The notes: generated by a model not told the origin, from the sequence alone. 64,000 nucleotides of DNA from Anaerolineaceae bacterium (GCA_002702705.1 PABH01000057.1:62001-126000); one strand, 5' to 3'; shown: positions 43,986-53,793, counted from the stretch's first letter. Numbers and translations: made by a program.

Positions 43986-44927
43986 ATGAATAACACTACC
44001 CCCACTCCTCACCAATCAGTACTTTACCAAGAGATTATTGACGCTTTATCCCCGCAGCCTGATGGATATTATATTGATGCCACCGTTGGAGCCGGGGGAC
44101 ACGCCTGGGGTATTCTAAACGCAGCTTTGCCCGGTGGACATTTGCTCGGTTTAGACCTCGACCCACAGGCGCTGGATATTGCAAGCCAGCGCCTTTCTGT
44201 ATTTTCAGACCGTGTTTTCCTGCGAAAACGTTCCTATCAATATATGCGAGAAGAAACCCAGCAACTGGGATGGGATTATGTAGACGGAATCGTTATGGAT
44301 TTAGGTGTATCTTCCATGCAACTAGATACGCCCGAACGAGGTTTTTCATTCAGGTTTGATGGTCCGCTGGATATGCGCTTTGGTGATGAAACTGGCAAAA
44401 ACGCTGCACAGTTAATCAACACCATTAGCGAAACCGAATTGGCCGAAATCATTTGGAAATATGGAGAAGACCGACTCTCCAGAAAAATCGCTCATAGGAT
44501 TTATGAAAACCGGCCGATTAATTCCACGAAGGAACTAGCAGAGTTGATCGAAAAAACAAGTCCACGCAAAGCAAATTCTCCTCATCCAGCCACACGCACA
44601 TTCCAGGCCATTCGAATTGCCGTAAACGAAGAATTAAAAACCATTGAAACAAGCATTCCGGGGGCAATCCATTTGTTAAGACCAGGAGGACATCTTGCCA
44701 TCATCTCCTTTCATTCATTAGAAGACCGTCTGGTTAAAACAATTTTTCGTCAAGAAAGTACCGATTGTATTTGCCCCCCAAAACAACCAATTTGTACTTG
44801 TGGTCACAAAGCAAGCATTCAATTAATCAATAAAAAACCAATTGAACCAAGTGAAAAGGAAAAAGAAAATAATCCCCGCGCTCGCAGCGCAAAATTAAGA
44901 ATAGCGAAAAAGCTGACAATGGCATGA
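43986..44927 (+). CDS. rsmH: 16S rRNA (cytosine(1402)-N4)-methyltransferase
   Basis: RsmH (MraW) methylates C1402 of 16S rRNA. The start HQSVLYQEIIDAL and SAM motif DATVGAGGHAWGIL (about 31-44) match. MDLGVSSMQLDTPERGFSFR and the C-terminal IISFHSLEDRLVK and NPRARSAKLRIA are family signatures. Length 313 is normal. It starts 8 bases after mraZ. Confidence 0.96.
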   Translation: MNNTTPTPHQSVLYQEIIDALSPQPDGYYIDATVGAGGHAWGILNAALPGGHLLGLDLDPQALDIASQRLSVFSDRVFLRKRSYQYMREETQQLGWDYVDGIVMDLGVSSMQLDTPERGFSFRFDGPLDMRFGDETGKNAAQLINTISETELAEIIWKYGEDRLSRKIAHRIYENRPINSTKELAELIEKTSPRKANSPHPATRTFQAIRIAVNEELKTIETSIPGAIHLLRPGGHLAIISFHSLEDRLVKTIFRQESTDCICPPKQPICTCGHKASIQLINKKPIEPSEKEKENNPRARSAKLRIAKKLTMA

Positions 44928-44973
44928 CAGTTGCAAGATTTTTGATTAAGAATCTAACTTTAGTAGGTAAATT

Positions 44974-45438
44974 ATGAAAGATCGACTAAAACAAGCTTAC
45001 AAACAAAAACCGTGGCGTATCCAAATTCAATGGGTAGGCCGTATTCTTTTGGTTCTGATCATTTCCATTATTTCGATTGTCTTGCACCTAAATGTTACAA
45101 CCCAAGCAGCGAAAGCCGGGGTCGAAATTCGTTTAATGGAAGCGGAACGCGAATTATTATTGCGTGAGATTAATAATAATCGCACCCAACTAGCCATCAT
45201 TACTTCCGCCGCAGTGATGCAAAAAAGGGCGGAAGAATTGGGTTTTCGCCCAGCCACCAATGCGGATATTGAGTACCTTTTTATTAACGAGTACCTGAAT
45301 AAGGAACCTGAAATCAATTATTATCAATCAACCTTTAACAAAGTTGATGATAAACAGATTGATCCTCAATATGTTCAATCTATTTGGGATTTGGCTTTTT
45401 CAGGCACCTTGTTCTATTTAGAAAGAGGGGGTAAATAA
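44974..45438 (+). CDS. ftsL: FtsL-like division protein
   Basis: A 154-residue bitopic protein in the FtsL position between rsmH and ftsI. A basic cytoplasmic start (KDRLKQAYKQKPWR) is followed by one membrane helix (about 24-44) and a coiled coil (about 50-85, EIRLMEAERELLLREINNN). A region containing AEELGFRPA resembles the FtsL/DivIC end. The C-terminal 60 residues extend beyond typical FtsL. Identity rests on position and architecture. Its stop overlaps the ATG of ftsI by 1 base. Confidence 0.75.
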   Translation: MKDRLKQAYKQKPWRIQIQWVGRILLVLIISIISIVLHLNVTTQAAKAGVEIRLMEAERELLLREINNNRTQLAIITSAAVMQKRAEELGFRPATNADIEYLFINEYLNKEPEINYYQSTFNKVDDKQIDPQYVQSIWDLAFSGTLFYLERGGK

Positions 45439-47228
45439 TGTCAAATCAAAAAAACCCTCGAGTATATATGTTAGCCATATTGTTTTGTTTGATGACTGTA
45501 TTAATCTTTTCAAGGATTATGTATATTCAAATCGCCCTAAAGGATTTAGGAAGATCAATTAATGAACGATCATCGATAAAACAAAAAGATCTGGAAGCGG
45601 TTCGTGGAAATATTTATGACCGGTGGGGAAACCTGCTGGCTGGCAATGTGGAAGTTTATGAGATCGGTGTCGATTTGATCCACCTTGTCGATGCAACCGA
45701 AGAAGAAAAATGGGATTTAGCCAATTTTTTAAGTTCTTTAACTGAACTTAACGTAAATGATATTTACAATCGAATTAATATTCCATATGACAAACAATTG
45801 GCCGTTTTTTCTACCATTTATAAAGACGCCCCAAAAGAAATGATTGAAAAAATTATCGAAGCCAGAGAAGACAAAGAAATTTACAAGTCAATTGCGTGGA
45901 ATGGGCGTCTGACCAGGCGGTATCCCGAGGGATCGTTGGCAGCCAATGTCCTTGGTTTTTATGCTTCGGAAGGGTATTACGGGGTTGAAGAATATTTTGA
46001 AAACATGCTGGCTACCCCATCACAAAAAACAGAAATCTATATGGCACCTTACGACCCCATTATTATTCCTGAAATTCCTCATGGGGCTAGTGTGATGCTG
46101 ACGATTGATCGGGAAATTCAATCCCGCACCGAAAAAATCCTGGATGCCGCTGTAGAGAATAACGGCGCTGCCTCCGGCACGATCATTGTCATGGATCCGC
46201 GTAATGGTGAAATTTTATCAATGGCTACTACACCCCGTGCAGATTTGAACTTACCTGCAAATTTAATTTTAAGTGCTTATCCGGAATTAAATGTAAATGG
46301 AGAAACCATTCAAACCCCATTTAACCGCGCTATTATGCAAACCTATGAACCCGGTTCTGTTTTTAAAGTAATCACAATGGCAGCAGCGATTGATGCCGGG
46401 GTCGTAACGCCCGACACACCGTTTATTGATACTGGTTATGTGGAAATATACGGTGCACCAGTTCAAAACTGGGATTATGGCGCCTGGGGTCCCCAAACGA
46501 TGACAACTTGTATGCAGCACTCATTAAACGTTTGTTTAGCATCTGTTGCAAAAATGTTGGACATCCCTGGTTTTTATAGTTATCTAAATGCATTTAATAT
46601 CGATCGGAAAACAAATATTGACCTAAACGGAGAAAGAAATTACCCATTACTTTCTCCTCAAAATCCCACCCCATTTGGTTCAGATTTTAATGCTCCTAAA
46701 TGGGACGAACGAATGTTGGCTTACCAATCCTTTGGTCAGGGTGTTGCGGTTACTCCAATCCGCATGATCAGCTCAATTTCCGCACTAGCCAATGAAGGCC
46801 GCATAATGGCTCCCCATGTTCAAAAAGCCATCATTCAGGGTGATAAAATTCGATATTTTAATCCCATGATCGTTTCGACACCCATCAAACCTGAAACTGC
46901 AAAAACAATGACCGAAATGTTATCCATTTCATTGGAAGTTGAATCATCCGACGCATTGGTTGATGGATATCGGGTTGCTGGTAAAACAGGCACCGCTGAA
47001 ATTCCAACCCTGGGTGGTTATACCGAAAATCTTACGAACGCTTCCTTCGTAGGGTGGGGACCAACAGATGATCCGGAATTCATTGTTTACGTTTGGTTAG
47101 AAAAACCAACCACCAGTATTTGGAGTTCTGTAGTTGCAGCCCCTGTTTTTCGAGACGTAGTGGAAGAATTAGTGATTTTATTAGATATTCCGCCTGATGA
47201 AATTCGTATGCAAATGGCAAACCAATAG
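45438..47228 (+). CDS. ftsI: Peptidoglycan transpeptidase FtsI/PBP2-type
   Basis: The septal transpeptidase (class B PBP). An N-terminal membrane helix (about 8-28) is followed by the PBP dimer domain with RGNIYDRWGNLLA and then the transpeptidase domain. The SxxK motif is in YEPGSVFKVITMAAA, SxN in QHSLNVCLA, and KTG in RVAGKTGTAEIP. Length 596 is normal; no PASTA domains are present, unlike many Firmicutes homologues. murE, often next, is missing; murF follows 8 bases on. Confidence 0.93.
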   Translation: MSNQKNPRVYMLAILFCLMTVLIFSRIMYIQIALKDLGRSINERSSIKQKDLEAVRGNIYDRWGNLLAGNVEVYEIGVDLIHLVDATEEEKWDLANFLSSLTELNVNDIYNRINIPYDKQLAVFSTIYKDAPKEMIEKIIEAREDKEIYKSIAWNGRLTRRYPEGSLAANVLGFYASEGYYGVEEYFENMLATPSQKTEIYMAPYDPIIIPEIPHGASVMLTIDREIQSRTEKILDAAVENNGAASGTIIVMDPRNGEILSMATTPRADLNLPANLILSAYPELNVNGETIQTPFNRAIMQTYEPGSVFKVITMAAAIDAGVVTPDTPFIDTGYVEIYGAPVQNWDYGAWGPQTMTTCMQHSLNVCLASVAKMLDIPGFYSYLNAFNIDRKTNIDLNGERNYPLLSPQNPTPFGSDFNAPKWDERMLAYQSFGQGVAVTPIRMISSISALANEGRIMAPHVQKAIIQGDKIRYFNPMIVSTPIKPETAKTMTEMLSISLEVESSDALVDGYRVAGKTGTAEIPTLGGYTENLTNASFVGWGPTDDPEFIVYVWLEKPTTSIWSSVVAAPVFRDVVEELVILLDIPPDEIRMQMANQ

Positions 47229-47236
47229 AGGATTTT

Positions 47237-48649
47237 ATGCTGAACCTGGCCGATGTTTTCGAAGCACTTACCCACCAAAAAATACAAACCCCGATCACTA
47301 TTCGTGAAACTTGTATCGATTCACGACAAGTTGTGCCCTCGGCTATGTTTGTCGCTTTACCTGGTGAAAATGTAGACGGCCATGACTATATCCAAGAAGC
47401 CTTCAATCGAGGTGCCATCATTGCTTTGGTGCAAAAGGATACCCGTGATCAATTTGAAACCATTGACATCAGAAATGGTCAACTTCCTGAAACCCTACCG
47501 GATTTTTCTGCCCCAATTTGTTTGTGGGTAACCGATTCGTTAAAAGCATTACAAGAGATTGCAAAGTTTTGGAGACATAAATTAGATGTCAAAGTAATTG
47601 GTATCACCGGATCTGTAGGAAAATCTACAACCAAAGAACTGATCGCTGAAGTACTCGGTCAAAGATTTTTTACATTAAAAAACATCGGAAACCTAAATAA
47701 CGAAATTGGTTTACCACTTACCGTGCTCCGTCTTGAAGAATCACATCAAAGAGCCGTATTGGAAATGGGTTTTTATGTTCCCGGTGAAATAAAATTCTTG
47801 TGTGAAATCGCCAGTCCGGAGATAGGTGTCATCACTAATGTAGGCACAGTGCATGCTGAACGTGCTGGCTCTCAGGAGGCTATTGCTCGGGGAAAGGCAG
47901 AATTGGTAGAAAGCCTTCCACAAACCGGTGTTGCCATCCTAAATTTAGATGATCCGTTTGTAGCAGCAATGGCTCATAAAACAAACGCCCGCATTTTCAC
48001 CTACGGATTGGATCAAAAAGCGGATCTTTGGGCGGATCAAATTGAAGGATTAGGTTTACAAGGAATTCGGTTCCGGTTACATTATCGAAAGGAAATTTTG
48101 TATGTCCGTGTACCTCTGATCGGGCGCCATTCCGTTCATACTGCACTTCGAGCTGCCGCCGTTGGGTTGGTCGAAGGGTTAACCTGGCAAGAGATCATCC
48201 GCGGATTACAAAAAGGCCATACTCAACTTCGATTAGCTGCTGTGACGACAAAAAGTGGTGCGTTAATTCTGGATGATACCTATAATGCTTCACCAGATTC
48301 CATGTTAGCAGCCTTGAATTTATTAAGCGAATTGCAAGGAAATAAGTGCGCAGTTTTGGGTGAAATGTTAGAATTAGGCCAATACGAAGCACAAGGACAC
48401 GAAATGGTTGGTGTCCGTGCTGCGCAAATAACAAACCGATTAATCACGGTTGGAGAGCGAGCAAAAATAATTGCCCAAGCTGCCCAAAACGCCGGTTTGT
48501 CGAAAGAAGCAATTTCCTGGGTTCCTGATGTACCCACTGCAATCAACTTATTAAAAGGCACACTAAAAACCAACGATGTTGTCCTCATCAAAGGATCACA
48601 TGGTTTACACATGGAACGCATTGTCGCTGCATTGGAGGTAACCGAATGA
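47237..48649 (+). CDS. murF: UDP-MurNAc-tripeptide-D-alanyl-D-alanine ligase
   Basis: MurF adds D-Ala-D-Ala to the UDP-MurNAc-tripeptide. The N-terminal MurF domain (about 1-100, with DSRQVVPSAMFVALPGENVDGHDY) precedes the ATP-binding VIGITGSVGKSTTKELIAEVL (near 117-137). The DDTYNASPDSMLAAL motif in the C-terminal half is characteristic of MurF. Length 470 is normal. The stop overlaps the mraY ATG by 4 bases. Confidence 0.95.
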   Translation: MLNLADVFEALTHQKIQTPITIRETCIDSRQVVPSAMFVALPGENVDGHDYIQEAFNRGAIIALVQKDTRDQFETIDIRNGQLPETLPDFSAPICLWVTDSLKALQEIAKFWRHKLDVKVIGITGSVGKSTTKELIAEVLGQRFFTLKNIGNLNNEIGLPLTVLRLEESHQRAVLEMGFYVPGEIKFLCEIASPEIGVITNVGTVHAERAGSQEAIARGKAELVESLPQTGVAILNLDDPFVAAMAHKTNARIFTYGLDQKADLWADQIEGLGLQGIRFRLHYRKEILYVRVPLIGRHSVHTALRAAAVGLVEGLTWQEIIRGLQKGHTQLRLAAVTTKSGALILDDTYNASPDSMLAALNLLSELQGNKCAVLGEMLELGQYEAQGHEMVGVRAAQITNRLITVGERAKIIAQAAQNAGLSKEAISWVPDVPTAINLLKGTLKTNDVVLIKGSHGLHMERIVAALEVTE

Positions 48650-49638
48650 ACGAAACTCCCTTGGCATTAGCCTTAAGTGGGATTAGTTTTATGATGACCG
48701 TTATTTGGGGTCCACCATTATTACGAATCCTAAAACATTTTAAAATTGGAAAATTGATCCGGGTGGAAGGACCCGATTCTCATATCAGTAAAATGGGTAC
48801 CCCCACAATGGGTGGTGTGATGATTATCGCACCCGTTATTTTATTAACCTTATTATTAAACGCAGCATCCCTACTCGGATTAAACGTATTAGGCCGGTCG
48901 GTTTTAGTTCCGTTGGGCACGCTGTTTATCTACGCTGCCCTGGGTATGTTGGATGATTGGGAAGGCATTCGTGGTGCTCGTACCGGTTTGGGAATGCGCG
49001 CCAGAACAAAATTCTTTCTCCAGGTTGTGATCGCAGTATTCATCAGCCTGACATTAAAATATATTTTGGATGTGCCAGAAATGTTTTGGCCAGGTTTTAA
49101 TGGGGAAATATCGCTCGGAATTTTTTATATTCCGATTGCAGTATTTATCATTGTCGGTATGTCCAATGCAGTCAACCTGACGGACGGTCTTGATGGTTTG
49201 GCAGGATTAATCTCCGCTACATGTTTTATTGCTTTTGGGGGCATTGCCCTTTTGCAAGGTCAAATCTTTCTAGCCCGATTTTGCTTCACCCTGGTGGGCG
49301 GGTTGTTTGGGTTCTTGTGGTTTAATGTCCACCCTGCTCAATTATTTATGGGAGATACGGGTTCTTTAGCATTAGGAGCAACGATGGGGGTCGTATCACT
49401 AATGACAGGGCAATGGCTTCTTTTGCCCATTATCGCCATTATCCCTGTTAGTGAAACCTTAAGTGTTATGTTGCAGGTATTTTTTTTTAAAATGACTGGC
49501 GGCCGCCGCCTATTCAAAATGTCACCGCTCCACCATCATTTTGAATTAAGCGGATGGAGTGAAACCCAGGTTGTTCAGCGCTTCTGGTTGGTCAGTCTAA
49601 TCGCATCCATCATTGGTATTTCAATCACACTGGTGTAA
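48646..49638 (+). CDS. mraY: Phospho-N-acetylmuramoyl-pentapeptide-transferase
   Basis: MraY makes lipid I in the cytoplasmic membrane. About ten membrane helices are present in 330 residues. Family motifs are KMGTPTMGGVMII (about 46-58), LGMLDDWEGIRG (first Asp pair), NLTDGLDGLAGLIS (about 175-188), and SPLHHHFELSGW with the HHH motif near the C-terminus. It lies between murF and murD. Confidence 0.96.
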   Translation: MNETPLALALSGISFMMTVIWGPPLLRILKHFKIGKLIRVEGPDSHISKMGTPTMGGVMIIAPVILLTLLLNAASLLGLNVLGRSVLVPLGTLFIYAALGMLDDWEGIRGARTGLGMRARTKFFLQVVIAVFISLTLKYILDVPEMFWPGFNGEISLGIFYIPIAVFIIVGMSNAVNLTDGLDGLAGLISATCFIAFGGIALLQGQIFLARFCFTLVGGLFGFLWFNVHPAQLFMGDTGSLALGATMGVVSLMTGQWLLLPIIAIIPVSETLSVMLQVFFFKMTGGRRLFKMSPLHHHFELSGWSETQVVQRFWLVSLIASIIGISITLV

Positions 49639-49640
49639 TT

Positions 49641-51020
49641 ATGAATTGGTCTGATAAACACATTCTCATCATTGGTGCAGCCCGACAAGGGTTAGCTTTA
49701 TCTCGTTACTTGGTTCGACAAGGAGCAAAAGTAACCATAAATGATAACCGCACGTCAGACCAATTACAGTCATCCATTGCCGCACTCGAAAATCTACCAG
49801 TTTATTGGTCATTGGGCGGCCATCCTATTTCACTTTTGGATAATATCGATTTAATTTCTGTTTCCGGAGGGGTACCCTTAGATTTACCAATTTTGATCGA
49901 AGCTGGCAAAAGAAACATTCCGATAACCAACGATACACAAATCTTTATGGAAATCGTTCCCTGTCCTGTTATTGGAATTACTGGCTCCGCAGGAAAAACG
50001 ACCACAACATCTTTGGTTGGAGAAATAGCCAAATTAGCACTCAGCCCTAAACATACAGCCTGGGTAGGAGGAAATATTGGTAAACCATTAATCGATCTGG
50101 TAGAGAAAATCAAAAAAGATGATCTGGTCATCCTTGAACTTTCAAGTTTTCAATTGGATCAAATGACAATTTCTCCTCATATTGCCGCCATTACCAATAT
50201 CACACCCAATCATCTTGACCGGCATGGCACCCTGGAAGCCTACACTGCTGCGAAGGCCCATATCCTCGATTATCAGACTCATAAGGATATTGCTATCCTG
50301 AATCAAGATGATGAAGGTGCTTGGAATTTAAAGGATAAAGTAAAAGGGGAACTGCATAGTTTTAGTATTCACCCATTGTCACCTAGCATGAATGGTGCTT
50401 TTTTAAAAAACAATCAACTGTATATCCAAATGGACGGAAAACAAACTGATATTTGTAATAAATCAGAAATTAAGCTGCGTGGCGAGCATAATATAATGAA
50501 TATTTTATCCGTCTGTGCCATTTCCCAAGCCATCGGTTTTTCTGCCGAGGTTATGCGCACAGCAATACTCAGCTTTAAAGGGGTTGAACACCGGTTGGAA
50601 TTTGTGCGCACATGGAATGGTGCAAAATGGTATAACGATTCAATTGCAACTGCACCGGAAAGAACGATAGCAGCCATTCAAGCTTTTGATGAACCCATCA
50701 TCTTATTATTAGGCGGAAAAGATAAAAATTTGCCATGGGATAAATTGGCACAATTGGTGCACCAAAAAGTTGATCATGTTGTAATTTTTGGTCATGCCGC
50801 AGAAAAAATTAGACAAGCATTATATATAGATTCAAGTTCAGAACGGCCTTACAGCATCACGTGTTGTAAAAAAATGATCGATGCTGTTCATGCTGCCAGT
50901 CGTATCACAAAACCTGGGCAGGTTGTTTTATTATCCCCCGGTGGAACCAGTTACGATGAATTTATAGATTTTGCTGAACGTGGAGAGAGGTACAGAGAAT
51001 GGGTGCACAAACTTCAGTAA
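49641..51020 (+). CDS. murD: UDP-N-acetylmuramoylalanine-D-glutamate ligase
   Basis: MurD adds D-Glu to UDP-MurNAc-L-Ala. The N-terminal UDP-binding domain has LIIGAARQGLALSRYL. The ATP motif reads GITGSAGKTTTTSLVG (about 113-128), a variation on the usual GTNGKTT. NITPNHLDRHGTLEAYTAAK and KWYNDSIATAPE are diagnostic of MurD. Length 459 is normal. The last 22 bases overlap the start of ftsW. Confidence 0.95.
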   Translation: MNWSDKHILIIGAARQGLALSRYLVRQGAKVTINDNRTSDQLQSSIAALENLPVYWSLGGHPISLLDNIDLISVSGGVPLDLPILIEAGKRNIPITNDTQIFMEIVPCPVIGITGSAGKTTTTSLVGEIAKLALSPKHTAWVGGNIGKPLIDLVEKIKKDDLVILELSSFQLDQMTISPHIAAITNITPNHLDRHGTLEAYTAAKAHILDYQTHKDIAILNQDDEGAWNLKDKVKGELHSFSIHPLSPSMNGAFLKNNQLYIQMDGKQTDICNKSEIKLRGEHNIMNILSVCAISQAIGFSAEVMRTAILSFKGVEHRLEFVRTWNGAKWYNDSIATAPERTIAAIQAFDEPIILLLGGKDKNLPWDKLAQLVHQKVDHVVIFGHAAEKIRQALYIDSSSERPYSITCCKKMIDAVHAASRITKPGQVVLLSPGGTSYDEFIDFAERGERYREWVHKLQ

Positions 51021-52228
51021 AACAGAATTTTTCATTTCGAGATCTTTTTATCGGATTAGATATCCCATTGTTATTAACAATTATTGCACTTTTGATCTTT
51101 GGATTGGTTGTGCTTTATTCCGCAAGTATGCCCGTTGGTATTCAGTATGGTTATCATCCAATTGAAGACGTTTTAGAACAAGGCCGCTGGGCTTTATTGG
51201 GATTATTTGTTGCCTTCTTCATTTCCATAATTGACTACCGAAAATTACAACCTTTCATTTTTTATCTGTTGGCATTAGCTGTATTTGCTTTGATCTTGGT
51301 GCTGCTCGTTGGAGAAGAACGTTTTGGTGCTACTCGTACATTTTTAAACGGGCGTGTTCAGCCATCAGAAATTACCAAGGTGATTTTGATTCTATACCTT
51401 GCGTTTTGGTTAAAAACCAAAGGTGAATATTTACAAAAAATCAGTTTGTGGGCACTCCCCCTCGGCTCCGTTTTGGGTTTTATCAGTGTATTAATTTATA
51501 TGGAACCAGATTTTAGTGCCTTAATCACCATTGTTATCATCACCGGAATTCTTTTGTTTTTAGCCCATATCGACTGGTGGCAGGTGATCATTATTGCTTT
51601 GATTGGAACTGGCATGTTTGCCCTAGTAATTCGCTTTACCGGTACTGGTGCTATTCGTTGGGAGCAATTCCGCAATGGCTGGCGAGACCCCGGTGAAGCA
51701 ATCAGCCAGGTACAACGTACTTTTGAATCGATTGTTAATGGCGGTATTTTTGGGGTAGGGATCGGTCAAGGTCAGGTGAAATTTACCGGACTTGAAGTCG
51801 GCCAGACGGATACAATTTTCACAATTATTGCCGAGGAATTAGGATTAATTGGTTGTTTGATTGTTTTGGCTTTATTTACCATGCTCCTTTGGCGCGGCAT
51901 AAAAATTTCTTTAGCCAGTTCAGACTTAAGCGGCCAATTAATTGCAGCCGGTATAACCTTCTGGATTGTAGCGGAGGCTTTTATCAATATTGCCAGTTTA
52001 ATTAACCTAATCCCCATTGGTGGTAACACACTGCCATTTTTCAGTAAAGGTGGTTCCAGCCTAATTTCTATTATGACTGGCCTAGGTTTTGTATTAAGCG
52101 TTTCTCGAGTTAATCAGGTTTCAAAAATAAAAGAAAGGAGTTCCAATAGTGCGGTTGTTGATATGCGCTGGAGGGACCGGGGGCGGAGTATATCCCGCGC
52201 TCGCAGTTCTTCAAGCACTCACAGATAA
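50999..52228 (+). CDS. ftsW: Lipid II polymerase/flippase-type SEDS protein FtsW
   Basis: FtsW is the SEDS glycosyltransferase of the septum, partner of FtsI. About ten membrane helices and SEDS motifs are visible: RTFLNGRVQPSEITK (about 113-127), GGIFGVGIGQGQVKF, and SKGGSSLISIMTGLGFVLS near the C-terminus. The usual GARRW segment is altered to GATRTFL. A Ser/Arg-rich tail of about 27 residues overlaps the murG start by 80 bases. Length 409 is slightly long. Confidence 0.94.
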   Translation: MGAQTSVKQNFSFRDLFIGLDIPLLLTIIALLIFGLVVLYSASMPVGIQYGYHPIEDVLEQGRWALLGLFVAFFISIIDYRKLQPFIFYLLALAVFALILVLLVGEERFGATRTFLNGRVQPSEITKVILILYLAFWLKTKGEYLQKISLWALPLGSVLGFISVLIYMEPDFSALITIVIITGILLFLAHIDWWQVIIIALIGTGMFALVIRFTGTGAIRWEQFRNGWRDPGEAISQVQRTFESIVNGGIFGVGIGQGQVKFTGLEVGQTDTIFTIIAEELGLIGCLIVLALFTMLLWRGIKISLASSDLSGQLIAAGITFWIVAEAFINIASLINLIPIGGNTLPFFSKGGSSLISIMTGLGFVLSVSRVNQVSKIKERSSNSAVVDMRWRDRGRSISRARSSSSTHR

Positions 52229-53261
52229 GTTGGACGATATCTTATGGGTTGGCGGCCAGGGTGGTCTTGAGGCCGAATTAATCAAAAGAGAATCGATTCC
52301 TTACGCTGAAATTCCGGCAGCCGGTGTTCACGGTGTCGGATTACGCACTTTACCTGGGAACATCTTAAAGTTGGTCAAAGGCTTTTTCGCATCCCGGAAA
52401 ATCCTTCGAGAATTTAAACCCGATGTCTTACTATTTACTGGCGGATATGTCGCTGCACCAATGGCGGTTGCTGGATTTGGAAAAAAATCAATTTTATATA
52501 TTCCCGATATTGAACCCGGTTTAGCCCTCAAGTTCTTGTCTGGTTTTGCAGATAAAATTGCTATTTCAGCCCCTCAGTCCAAAGAATATTTTAAAAACCC
52601 TAATAAACTTGTGGTAACCGGTTACCCTACCCGAGCAGATTTGAAATCCTGGGATAGAAATAAAGCATTTAATTTACTTAATCTACACTCAAAAAAAACT
52701 GTTTTACTTTGTTTTGGCGGAAGTAAAGGTGCACGCTCCATAAATCGAGCTTTAATTCCTATTCTCCCGGATTTACTACCTCAAATGCAAATTATCCATA
52801 TTACTGGCAGTCTGGATTGGACAGAAGTTCAGCAAGCCAAAGAGAACCTTTCTGCTGAAATCAGCTCTGATTATCATATTTATCCTTACTTACATGAAGA
52901 AATGGGTGCAGCTTTGTCCGCCGCCGATTTGGTTATATCTCGCGGTGGAGCCTCCACCCTCGGAGAATTTCCATTATTTGGGCTTCCTGCTATTATCGTC
53001 CCTTATCCTTACGCCTGGCGTTATCAAAAAGTAAACGCCGAATATATGGTTAACCAGGGAGCAGCAATTCTTTTACAGGATGAAATGCTGCAAAGCTCTC
53101 TAAAACAGCAAATCCTTTCCTTATTTAATCAGCCGGAGTTATTACAAACAATGAAACAGGCCATGTCTGATTTAGCACACCCCCAGGCAGCATCAGAAAT
53201 TGCCGGCTTGGTATTGTCACTGGGAAATCACCCCCACACGAAAGGGGATGTCCATGATTAG
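52149..53261 (+). CDS. murG: UDP-GlcNAc:lipid I N-acetylglucosaminyltransferase
   Basis: MurG converts lipid I to lipid II. The start is GTG at 52149, preceded by AAGGAG (52134-52139). The first G-loop reads AGGTGGGVYPALAVLQAL; the usual His in GGTGGH is Gly here. Further motifs are LFTGGYVAAP, CFGGSKGARSINRAL and the donor site ISRGGASTLGEFPLFGLPAI. Length 370 is typical. It overlaps ftsW by 80 bases in another frame and the next gene by 8 bases. Confidence 0.94.
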   Translation: MRLLICAGGTGGGVYPALAVLQALTDKLDDILWVGGQGGLEAELIKRESIPYAEIPAAGVHGVGLRTLPGNILKLVKGFFASRKILREFKPDVLLFTGGYVAAPMAVAGFGKKSILYIPDIEPGLALKFLSGFADKIAISAPQSKEYFKNPNKLVVTGYPTRADLKSWDRNKAFNLLNLHSKKTVLLCFGGSKGARSINRALIPILPDLLPQMQIIHITGSLDWTEVQQAKENLSAEISSDYHIYPYLHEEMGAALSAADLVISRGGASTLGEFPLFGLPAIIVPYPYAWRYQKVNAEYMVNQGAAILLQDEMLQSSLKQQILSLFNQPELLQTMKQAMSDLAHPQAASEIAGLVLSLGNHPHTKGDVHD

Positions 53262-53793
53262 TTTGAATTTCATCTTTTGGATGTATGTCGTTTTATTCGC
53301 CGTCATAGGTGGTATGCGCGGATGGGCACGGGAACTATTGGTCAGCTTCAGCGTGATCCTTTGCCTTTTTATCATTTCCGTTCTGGAGCGATTTGTTCCC
53401 TTTATTCGGGATATTTTGCCAAATAATTCACCAATTTCCATGTTTTGGTTACGAAGCATCTTACTGCTTTCACTTGTCTTTTTTGGATACCAAACCCCGA
53501 AATTCCCAAAATTAGCATCCTCTGGGCGTTTTATTCGAGACAAATTTCAAGATATTTTATTAGGATTATTTTTGGGTGGTATTAACGGGTACTTCATCTT
53601 TGGCTCTCTGTGGTTTTATATGCATCAGGCAAATTATCCATTTGAGATGATCAAAGCCCCCGATGCAAATACAGAATTGGGCAGAGCTGCCCTGGAATTA
53701 CTTTCCTTGATGCCACCGCAAGTCTTAGGATCTCCGGCTATTTATTTTGCAGTTGCCGTGGCATTCGTTTTTGTATTGGTGGTCTTTTTATGA
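53254..53793 (+). CDS. CvpA-like membrane protein
   Basis: The frame is open from 53200, but AAAGGGG at 53241-53247 fits the ATG at 53254, giving 179 residues. Four or more membrane helices are predicted. The N-terminus MISLNFIFWMYVVLFAVIGG then MRGWARELL resembles CvpA (GxxRGxxxELL). The C-terminus is a membrane helix ending in FVFVLVVFL. It sits between murG and murC, overlapping both by a few bases, so it is translationally part of the division operon. CvpA proteins are linked to purine/colicin phenotypes elsewhere; its role here is unknown. Confidence 0.75.
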   Translation: MISLNFIFWMYVVLFAVIGGMRGWARELLVSFSVILCLFIISVLERFVPFIRDILPNNSPISMFWLRSILLLSLVFFGYQTPKFPKLASSGRFIRDKFQDILLGLFLGGINGYFIFGSLWFYMHQANYPFEMIKAPDANTELGRAALELLSLMPPQVLGSPAIYFAVAVAFVFVLVVFL

